Source: Procambarus clarkii (Eukaryota > Arthropoda > Malacostraca > Decapoda > Cambaridae). From it: a DNA stretch of 64,000 nucleotides. Within the stretch, counting starts at the first letter, position 1; the number at the start of each line of letters is the position of its first letter. The stretch covers positions 36,381,736 through 36,445,735 of the forward strand of contig NC_091160.1 of the NCBI RefSeq assembly GCF_040958095.1. Direction: 5' to 3'. A program made the position numbers and the translations under genes. Shown here piece after piece: positions 10,378-22,300 of the stretch. The notes beneath the pieces were generated by a model that saw nothing but the letters and a program-made list of their open reading frames with translations, did no database searches and was not told the DNA's origin.

Positions 10378-13300
10378 GTGGGTCCACACGCACGCCCGCC
10401 TAAAATTGAAATTGAAATAAGTTTATTGAGGTAAAATACACACAAAGGGATGAGGTAGCTCAAGCTATTCTCACCCCGTTTTACATAGACACACATCACA
10501 AGCAATAAACATATTACCGAACATTCTGAAATAAGTTTATTGAGGTAAAATACACACAAAGGGATGAGGTAGCGCAAGCTATTCTCACCCCGTTCAGTAC
10601 ATCGTGTTAATACATACATAGACACACATCACAAACAATAAACGTATTACCAAACATTCTGAGATACCACGCCGGCCTGCTCCACTATTGGTCCAGTGTG
10701 TACACAGGGCAGGCTAATGTCCTTGTAAGTTATTTATGTGGTAGAATAATGACATTTCCTTGTAAGTTATTTATGTGGCAGAATAATGTCATTGTACATG
10801 GATTATATGACAAGGGTAATATTATACTTAAGATTGCAAGAGAGGGTAATGGTATTGTGCATAGGATTATGTGAGAGGGTAATGGTATTGTGCATAGGAT
10901 TATAAGAGAGGGTATTGGTATTCTGCACAGGATTATGTGAGAGGGTAATGGTATTGTGCATAGGATTATAAGAGAGGGTAATGGTATTCTGCACAGGATT
11001 ATGTGAGAGGGTAATGGTATTGTGCACAAGATTATGTGAGAGGGTAATGATATTGTATGAAACTAGGATTAAATGGAAGATGATGCCATTATACATAGAT
11101 TACACATCAGGGTAATGCCATTATTCATAGATTACATGGAAGTTGATGCCATTATACATAGACTACATGTTTCTGCTCATATGTATGAGCTGTGTGAGCA
11201 GGCACACACAGCTCTTGACAATAATACATTAACCCTTAATGTGCTACTTGCCTACAGCACTATGTCAACGCATTAAGTTAGTAATATTTGTAATTTGCGA
11301 TGGCCATGAGTCATACAAACTGTTGTACCATATTCTGCAGCTCTGTGAATATTCACTTAATACAGCTGATATTGATTTTCTACTTTAAAGGATTGCATGG
11401 GTTTAGAGTAAGGAAAAAAGAACCTCATTATCTTCACTGTTTACCATACAGGTAAAGCAGAACTGTCTACCAGTGCTGCAAAAATTCAATTTTTCATGGC
11501 CAGCTGTTCTGGACTGCTCTCGACTACCCACTCCTGAAGATAATGGCCTCTGTATGGAACCACCTAACGTAACAGCTTCCTCCCTACCTCGGGACCATAT
11601 GGGACCCTCCCGAACACTCCCCACTATGAGCATGCCTCCTACACCACATGTAAGTTTTGTTTCTCAAGTTCTTCTTGGTTGACAATTTACATTTTGTTTT
11701 TATATTGATTTTAAATACTTTTGAAAACTTTAAATACACACAAAAAACTAAAAACTTTATAATGTACTTAATATTTGTTATATGCGTAATTGCATTTGTA
11801 TTCTTATTGATAAGCAAAGAGGTCACCTTAAATTTGGAACACTAATAAGATATTATCAGCTACATCTTTCATTATTTGCCAGTACAGTATTAATTCAGTA
11901 CTTGTTGGGAAGTCAGCCACTAACCAACAAGAAGACATAATTGAGGGGGAATTTTATCTACCAGGGTAATGGTATTGTGCACAGGATTATGTGAGAAAGT
12001 AATGGTATTGTGTATAAGATTATGCGAGATAGTAATGGTATTGTGCACAGGATTATGCAAGAGGGTAATGGTATTGTATGTAGCTAGGATTATGTGGAAG
12101 ATGATGCCATTATACACAGTTTAGTAGTTTAGGCATCCATCAGTCTCAGGAGACTATGGAGTTGTGCTCTGGTTGTCAGTCTGGAGTGACCTCTCCAGGG
12201 TGCAAAGCCAGGGTAGGTTGATATGGAGAAGCTGTTACCCATGCAGCAGGTCCCCCCCCTCTCCACAGTGCCAAAAGTCTCCAATGGAAAGGCAAACGCC
12301 AATACGATTGGTTCCAGCGCCGTCGCAGGAACTGAGAGCTCTGGGGTTGATCTCGAAGTTGGTGAAGAAAGGCACAGGGACTCCAAACTCAGAGACCACC
12401 GTGTTCGGGGCCAGAGAAGAACCACCCCAGAAAGGCAGAGCCTGGGTCTCACGAGCCCCACGAGGTGGACGTCCCAGTTCCGCACCTACGAGTTCCAGAC
12501 AGAGATCGTCACAGTCCCCTTTCACCCGAGGCCGGCCTCCTTCAAGACCAAGCAGAAGGCAGAGTGATAATTATTAAATATAACAATTATTGTTATACCA
12601 ATTATTATAATAATAATATAATTAATTATCACAGATTACACATCAGGGAAATAATATTATTCATAGGTTACATGAAAGCTAATGCCATTATACATGGACT
12701 ACATCCACCTTTCAGAAAGGACAGAATGAAGATTCTGGTTGACCTAGGCTGTGCCCAGGTCAACCATAAAACTCAAATCATCTCGGGTGCCTCATCTAGT
12801 ATCATTATGATGATGATGATTATAATAATTTTATTCATAAGAATGTGCATACAAAGAACAGAAAATGATGGGACAACTGTAGGTACAGGGGTTACACACA
12901 AAAAAATGAAGCCACAACTATGCAAAGCATTTTGGGAAAAACTTAAAAATTTTGTATCTAAATTATTATTATATAAGTATAATGGGGTAAACACTTAATG
13001 TTAGCTTACTTCTCATTTAGTATATGTGACAATGTTTAAGGATTACAACAAATATACAATATATAAGTGATGCTTAATGATGGGCAAAGACTATTTAATC
13101 ACTTTAATATTCACCATTAGTTTACCACTTGATGTTATAGATCACCACACATTGTCTGAATCCTTTGCAGCTTATTTTGTCATTCATTGATACAAAAGCA
13201 CCTATTATACCTCATTGTAGTCACACCTTTGAATTAAATGTATTTTCTGGGGGAGCCCCAATAGCTTTAGGAAGCCGCTGGAAGTCTCCCAGGAATCGGT

Positions 13301-16300
13301 ATTTCATTACATTCAATGCAGTTTTTTTGTTGCAGGACCCTCCTAAGGTGGCTTGTCCCCCTCGGCAGATTTGGGTGGATAGCAAGGGCGGTGGAATGTG
13401 TGCACCCAAATGTGGCCAAGATGTTCTCTTCCGCAGAGCTGATAAACATTTTGCAGAGGTATGTACTCGCCTAGTTGTGCTTTATGTATTGTACAGTATA
13501 TGCACATAGTGTACACACCAACACATACTCTCACTCCAGGGTTCAGCAGAACCTGGATGAAAATTCAAGCACTAGAAACCTTAAACAAAGTACAGAAGTT
13601 TGAGAACTTAAGATACAGTAGTAAGTAAATTATCAAGATTGCAAGGACTAAGTACAGTAGTGTATATTCAAATTATGAGAAGTAAAGGAACAATTTAAAA
13701 ATGTCATACTGTACCTGTAAAATCAGCTACTGGGATTCTCTTCACAATCTATTGCAATTGCAGTACTGTATAGTTATATACATGTTGGTGGTGCCATTTA
13801 GCGGCAACAAAAGTTTTTATGTACAGTACTATTTATAATTATTTCTGTTACTATATCTACTACTGTAACTACCACTTCTGCAGGTGTGGATGCTGGTGTG
13901 GGCAGGACTGTGCTTTGTCTCGACACTCTTTACTGTCTTGACCTTTTGGCTGGAACCGGCCAGGTTTCGCTACCCAGAGAGACCCATCATATGCTTGTCA
14001 CTCTGCTATCTCCTGTACTGCCTTGCCTACCTATCCAGGTGAGTCTTCACATTGTCTAGCCTTTTTCACTTGAATTCCATCAAATGGACCCTATCCTGCT
14101 CAGCAGATGATTAAATTGTTTTTTATATTCCCAGAACTTAGGTGAATAATAGTGAAGGTATCAGTTTATATACCAAGTTGACATAACTCATTATAATAAA
14201 CAAAATTTATTCTATATTAAAAAAAAAATATGTTTATTCAGGTAAAAATGTATACATTCAAGATGAGTTACAAACAGAATGTTGGATTTCTAGAAAGAGC
14301 TAGTACATACTATGCCCAAAGCCACTAATACACACAGTGTTTTGGGCAAGATGTGGGAAAAACACTTAGACTAAAGCTTAAAGCTTAAAACTAATTGTGA
14401 TTATGTTCTTTCAAATGCATATTTTAAAGGAAGTTGGGTAACTGGTGCTGTGAATTTCCAGCTGAAATTCCAAATTTTTTTGCCAATCCTACACAAGGGT
14501 ATTCACTATTAGCTTCATTTAGCCGTCAGTAAGTTGTAAACTGTGGCATGGCATAGGATTTGTGCAAATTAATTTTTAATAGGTCTAAATTTCCAGTGGC
14601 AAATTTAGATTGGCAAGTAATTTTTATTGGCAAGTTATAAAATATTGTACAGTACGTCTCTCGTGAAGTTCATTTCATTAGTGTTGTTTAACCACTGCAC
14701 TGCGCAAAGCGCCTTTAGGCGCTCAGAGAGTTGTGCTTTTTGTTTTTTAATTTGGCTATATTTTAATGTTTTTTAATGTTTTGATTACTATTTGTGTTTT
14801 GAAATGGAAATAGTTGACTTTGGAAACATTTTGACATTAAATTTACCTGAACATTTGTAAAAATAACAAAAATATGTCCTTGACAATTGCACCAAGACGT
14901 TTTTGCCGAAAATAGGTGAGCAGTGCAAGGGTTAAATGATCAACGAACCTTTAAGACTTTCCATGCCTCAGGTTGGTGGTGCCAGTTGAGGTGCTTTCGT
15001 GCGAGGTGTCACAGAATGGGGTGTCGCACCTCGCTGTGGAGGGTCTACAGTCATCAGGATGCATCATCACCTTTATTCTGCAGGTCAGCTCCTAATAGCT
15101 TGTGCATTACTTTACGAATTGTTCCAAGGTAAAAGTGGCTCCCTACTGATGATGCATAGTCACAAACACATGGATTTCTGCAATATCTAGGCTTAGCTTC
15201 TTATGTAATGAACAAATCCACAAGGGCCGTGACGAGAATTCGTGACGTTCGTGACGAGGATTCGAACCTGCGTCTGTGTAATGAAGTAAGGGCGAAGAGG
15301 GAGAACGGCCTATTGACATAGCTCGAGTGCATGGGGGGGAGTTGTGTAAAACCATGGTTTGTGCCTCGGAGAGGCTGCAGGATCCAGTAAGTTCAGTAGA
15401 ACTTCGTTTCAACTCCTTTTGACCATGTCGTAGCTCAGTCGATTAAGGCAGTGTCTGGGATGCTCTCGGACGCAGATTTGAATCCTCGTCACGGCCCTTG
15501 TGGATTTGTTCATTTGATGCATTACGCAATTGTGATTTCTGTGTGTAGTGTAGTGTTCTTATGTAATCTCTCATTTCCTGATGTAAATCTTGTACATGTG
15601 CTAATTTCTTTATATATTATTGATGTACATTGATGTACAGAAAGAGAAAGAGAAAGATAGTAAACTTTATTTATAGACATCACCTGCGAGAGTTTTGACT
15701 CTACTAAATACTGTACAAATAATAATTCATTTAGCAATCATCAAAATAAAGAGGTAGGTCACTATAAATGAATAGTGCTAACATATTCCATGTATATGGT
15801 TCTGAAGAACTCCTTTGTTAGGTTCATGAAAACCATCGTTATTTACTAGTCTTGCACAAGTAGCTGATGTTATTTTGTTAATGTGTGTGCTAACCATATG
15901 TTAACTGCAGAATTAAACTAGCCATTGACTAAAACTAGAGATAAAAATCATGGAGTATTAAAATGTATTGTATGGACATTGAAGTATGATAAACATACCC
16001 TATAGTGATAACAAATTAAACTACTGTAGGTACAAATGTAGTCTCTTTGTTCCGAGTCCTGCAACTGCTCGGTAAGCATCTGTTAGGCTTTTACCTGCTT
16101 GTCAAAACTCTTATCTAAAGATTTAGCTCTTCCTTCTATCCCCATCTTACTCATCTTACTGTCATTTGAAGAAGAGCCACACATCTGTGGATCATCCAAA
16201 AAAAAAAAAATCACTAGACTCCTAGATTTTACTACTGCTTGGTTTAGACACAGTTATAAGTATCTTTAAGAATTTGCATTACCTGTTGGTATTGTCCTTT

Positions 16301-19300
16301 TCCAAATATAAACTGTCAACAAAACTATTCACACACCCTCTGCCAGTATATGATGGGGTGTGAAAAGATACACAAATTTAGAGACAGCTTTATAACAAAT
16401 GTTCAAGAAATATGTAAATATTTTATCCAAAATTATCGACTACCAGAAATTTGAGCCAAATATGCCCAGTTTGCTAACTGTAGGTAGCAAATGCGGGTGA
16501 CTGTAACCTACCTACCACCACCCACTGGTTGATGGTAGCGGGTGGTGTGCACGATAAGTAAGCCAAATTATAAATGAAACTAGCTCACCTCATACACAAG
16601 TTGCAAAGTTCAGAGACTGTTCTTATGCTTGTTCTCAAACCCATTGTTGATATAATAATTCTTTAAACTGTTTAACTCCTTTATCAAGACTGTAACTTGC
16701 TTAGGTAAATGAATTTTGGGATCGAGTTTCTGAGTCCATTATGTGCCTCTAATCATTTCCACTACTGCCAGTAAGATAGGTATGGGGGTAGATAATAAAT
16801 GAACTAAACTAACTAACCTTCTGTCAGCTGTGGACATCGATCTCTGTGAGTTTATACACAGGTAGGTGGTGATCACCAATTTACAGCTGCAGCATGGGAA
16901 GTTTAGTAAAGAGATAAATCGTATACAACATTCAGGTTTGGAATCACTTTTAAGAGTCAAGAATAAACCACTTCACCTGACAGCTGATGGGTCATTGTGG
17001 GTGCCTCTGGATGTAATATGACAGCTGAGTTATTGTCACAGGGATGTCCAGTAAGAGAGTAAAGAGTATATGTATATGAAAACTCTTATGTGCTCTGAAT
17101 AAATTAGCTGCTTTATAATGAGAATAAGTTTTTTTAATGAACTATACAATTCTCATTTGGTTCTCGTATTGGGTGGTGTTCGGGCACAATTTGATGGTGT
17201 TCTTCGTTAATACATCTGGGAAAGATGAAAGGCTGAAAATTTAACAGCTTTAATTTGCAAGTGGTCCAAAGCTTTAGTAACACTAAATGTTCATTGTTCA
17301 ATTGTATTGGCCAAAACAGGACGAGAGTTCAAAATTTGGTTGGAAAAAATCCTCAGGAGTAATGGTGGGGGAGAGGGGGGGGGGGGCAACCTTTGACAAG
17401 CTGCATCTGGCTACTTATTCCCATCAAGGCCACAAAAACATGGTGGCTCCTCAGGTAAATTCATGTAAATTTCTTTCCATTTACTAGTTCCATATGCATC
17501 CCATAAATACAATTAGATAGTTAATCTTAATAACCAGAAATTTGTATTTAGTTTCATTTTGTGGTTGCTTGACTGCCAGAGATGGTTAGGAAGGGGTATC
17601 TATCTGCTGGTGAGTCTGTCGCAGCGGTAGCTGCAGCTTGGTCTCTTTACACACGCTACTCGTCCATGGTAAACATTTTCCCTTTCATAGTCATTCCAAG
17701 GAGCCAGTCACCGTTTACATTCTATTATTAATTTTTTTTTTCTTCTTTCATTGTTTACACAGCTACCAGATCTGTTTGTTTACCTCTTCTAATACTTATT
17801 TCTGCTTATTCTACAAGGCAAGGGAAGCATCACCACTGTATTCTTTTACCTCTCGAATCATCAAGTTTCACTTGCCACCCATTACCTCATCCCTTTGTTT
17901 TTATTGTACAGTAATTCCCTCGTTCTTCCATTAACAGTGAAGCATTTGGTTAAGGGTTAGTTAAAAAGAACTTCAGCTTAGCTTTCACAGCTTGAAACTT
18001 CAGCGTGGCTTCCACTCATTTCTCTAACTGCTACATTAGTACTAATGAGTCCACCATGAGGTCTAGCATTAGATCATTTAATCACATCCTCCTATATTAA
18101 TTACTCATTAATAGAAGTGCATTTTCACTATGATTATTTATATTTTAATTAAATTTTTCCTTTCAGTATTATTTTGGGATGGCATCGGGTATCTGGTGGA
18201 TGGTACTGACATTGACCTGGTTCCTGTCAGCAGGAAAGAAGTGGTCATCTGAGGCACTACAAGCTTATGCTTCATATTTCCACACTGCTGCTTGGGGCCT
18301 GCCTGCTGTGTTCACAATTCTCATCCTTGCCTTTAAACAGGTGAGTGATGAACATTAAGCAATCTCTTTAACAAGTGTGTGTGACTTCTTGCCTGAGAGT
18401 TTGTAGAGCTAAAGCCGCTAGGCCTGGCCTTTCCAACTGTCGTTCATGTAATTCACCGACCTCTGACCTCTTTGTTTCTTGTCATATTTGGTTTTAAAAT
18501 TTAGGTGACGTTAGTTTCTACTATTACCCTTTCTAGTTCATTCCACTTGTTTACTGTCATCATCATCACTGTGGCTCATCTGCATATCTAGCTTCATCAT
18601 GTTCCATCTATTTTCTTAATGTCAATTAGGTTCTGGAAATTTGTCATATTTTGGCTGTTTATTACCAAATATTCTTTTATTTTCATGTAAACCTCAAAAT
18701 TAACCATATAATTTAGTTTTAAATATGCTCTAGGACTTTCCCAGGTACCAACTGTTCCTCCCAGTGTTGCATTTATCTATGATAAATGTTAAAAACATGT
18801 GTGTGTCTTTAATAAAATATATTGTAATACAGCATGTTGTATAGTAAAATATTAAATGAAGCATAGTTACTAGAGGCAGTTTGGTTATGGTCACAGCCAT
18901 TGATAATATCCAGGGGACTGAAGCATTAGTGATAAAGATACCATACACTGGTTTATCTGTTCAGTAGATTATGAGGATATTCACTAATTTATGTTGAGTT
19001 ATTTATGTTATTAGAATACTTGTGGGAGTATCAGTGGCATAATATGTACACCTTCAACATGTACAGCACAAAGAATAGGAGGAAGTAAATAAAATTGAGA
19101 GCTGAAATCTTACAAAAATAGTTTGCCATTATAAATGAAATTTATATGTTTAAAACAAGTGTTAAGTAAATGTTCAATAGCTAATTATTTCCAGGTGGAT
19201 GGAAATGAGCTAGTGGGTTTGTGTTATGTTGGCAATGTACACCAGTGGGCCCACATGAGCTTTGTATTGGCTCCATTGTCTTCCCTTCTGGCCATCGGTA

Positions 19301-22300
19301 CTCTTTTCATTGCATTTGGCTTTGTGGCACTCTTTCGCATCCGCCGTGCAATCAAGAACGAGGTGGATAATACACAAATTAGTGGAGGTAATTAAGCATG
19401 TCTAAAGTTTTTTGGCAGTAAACATTCATATCTCCAACTGATTCATTACAAATGCAGTCACACAGGGTAGTAGTTTTAATTTACCCTGCTAGTTCTTATA
19501 ACATAATAAATTAGCAGCATTATCATGATTCACTACCTTAATGTTTATCCATATTGTACAATCATAGTAGAATACCATTCTCTTGCCCAAGAGAATGTTA
19601 TTACTTTAGTGATAATACTCACAATTTTCACAATTTGTTTATTTGCAACTTCAGTTCATTATTTTTCCTACATCCTCCACTTCATGTACAGGTGCTATAT
19701 TCAGGTCCTTTGTTGGATGAAGATGTTTGCCCTTCAGACCTACACATGTATCAAATGTTCTCTCACTAATATTATCTCCATGCTTTCTTGCCTCTCAGTT
19801 CTAACTTATCATCCATCATAATCACTCACATTTGGCTCTTATATTATAAACCCCAAAATATGTCTTCCATCTCTTCATCCTTTTGCTCTGTGGAACATGC
19901 ATGTCCATTACTGACATCTTTATTCAATCTTGTTTGAAATAAATCCGTTACTTTAGAACTCGCACAAATTTACCCAGTTCATTCATCTTGGGTACTGCAT
20001 CTTTGGTATACCCAACTATACTCTCTGGTTGACCACATCTCTTGCCATTGCACATATGCCAGTAACTCAAGTCAATCATTCAAATTAAAAGCATATGTCA
20101 TTTCTGCAAAGATTATGTCTGTATGTTTTATTTACATTAATTTTCACATTGTATACAAGACTCAATATTTTAATTTCTTACCAGTGCTGTAGGACATGCT
20201 ATGCTTTTTTTCATAATCGTCTCTTTTCCTTTTCAACAAAAGTATTTTATCTTTTTAATACTGTACTGTGTAATATTGTATCCACCTCAAACGTTAACTA
20301 ATAATTTCTCCGCAGGAACTAGTTTACCGTTAGCTGCCAACTCCTACCACGTAGCAACTAACGTAAATAAGTTAGAGAAACTCATGATACGCATTGGAGT
20401 CTTCTCTGTCCTCTACACTGTCCCTGCTGTGTGCGTTATTGCCTGTAATGTATATGAATACCTCTGCCATCAGCAGTGGCACGCAATGGCATCAGCTGCA
20501 GCTTTGCAGTGTGGTGTGGGAATGCACAGAAGTGGATTCTCTCACAAGCAATATCACCGTGGTATAGGTGGAAGTGCAGGTATGTGATCCTCTTGACTTT
20601 TCCCAGGAATCTGTCTATGAAGAACCAGTTAAAATAAGGACTAGGGTATTTTGCTGTAAATGTTTATTTGTGAACATTTGTTCACGTCTTATTTGTAGTA
20701 GGAAACCAGGTAATAGTGTTATAAAGATAAATGTTCATATTCTCACTGCATAGACTTGGTTACCACTGACACTTGACTAAAAGCTAAAACTGTTAATTAC
20801 AGAATCTTCCATGCTACAGTTTAGTGACAAACCTCAGGCAAGGAGGATCAGTTAGCCTGAGACCCTAAACATTGTAACATAACCAATATAATTGCAATGA
20901 TGCTGTGTTCTTGTGCTTGCTGAGCTCCATGGTTATTTTCATGTTACATTAAATGCAAATTGAGAAATGCAGGATATTGTTTGAATGAATGAGTCTTGTC
21001 ACCTCAGCATGTACTAACTATTTATTAGGTCTTGGATAATTTATTACCATTACTCATATTCCCCATTTTCATCAGGTTTGGGTCTGTGAACATTTGTATG
21101 ATCTAGTACATGGCAGGTGAAGGCATAAGGAAGAGTGGCATGGGGGAAGGATAGGTTCTTTCATTGTTAGTCTAGCTACAACCAGCCTGCTTGGTACACT
21201 AGTTAGCCAGCCAGTTTGTTTGTTAGGTATCCAACCAGCCAGCATATCTGGTAGTTAGCAAGCCTGCCTGCCTGCCCACAAGGTAGCAAGCTTGCCTGCC
21301 TGCCCACAAGTTAGCAAGCTTGCCTGCCTGCCCACAAGTTAGCAAGCTTGCCTGCCTGCCCACAAGTTAGCAAGCTTGCCTGCCTGCCCACAAGTTAGCA
21401 AGCTTGCCTGCCTGCCCACAAGTTAGCAAGCTTGCCTGCCTGCCCACAAGTTAGCAAGCTTGCCTGCCTGCCCACAAGTTAGCAAGCTTGCCTGCCTGCC
21501 CACAAGTTAGCAAGCTTGCCTGCCTGCCCACAAGTTAGCAAGCTTGCCTGCCTGCCCACAAGTTAGCAAGCTTGCCTGCCTGCCCACAAGTTAGCAAGCT
21601 TGCCTGCCTGCCCACAAGTTAGCAAGCTTGCTTGCCTGCCCACAAGTTAGCAAGCTTGCCTGCCTGCCCACAAGTTAGCAAGCCTGCCTGCCTGCCTGCC
21701 CACAAGTTAGCAAGCTTGCCTGCCTGCCCACAAGTTAGCAAGCTTGCCTGCCTGCCCACAAGTTAGCAAGCTTGCCTGCCTGATTGCCTGGGAGTTAGCC
21801 AATGTTAAAGATACTTTCTCATTTTCATAAGATATGTAGGATGCAGTATCTACAATCGAATTACAAAAAAAAAAAAATTAACACAAATAAAACAAAGCAG
21901 TATTTTAACTACAGTAATAGAAACACTTACATTAATAACAACAGCAGCTAAACTTTATATACCAGTCATTACAGCAGTGTGAATGTTGTTCGGACCCTAT
22001 GGACTATAACTATGAGTAGTTATAGTAAAGTAGAGCAAAGTAATTGCTCGAAAAAGTGTTTCATATACTCATCTTTGTTTTGTGGTAAATACAATAGTGT
22101 TATTTTAAATCTCTCATCACTTCATGAATAATTTTTTGGGGTTTCTTCTTTTGGCAGAGTGTACATTGGAGCAGAGCATACCATCTGTGGAGATCTTCAT
22201 GTTAAAAATCTTCATGTCATTAGTCGTAGGCATCACATCAGGCATGTGGATTTGGTCATCAAAAACGGTAATATATATATACAGTATATATATATATATA

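Noticed and set aside
15420-15500. Functional tRNA gene on the + strand
   Set aside because: Near-identical copies with the same flanks at 34749-34912 show it is a SINE head.
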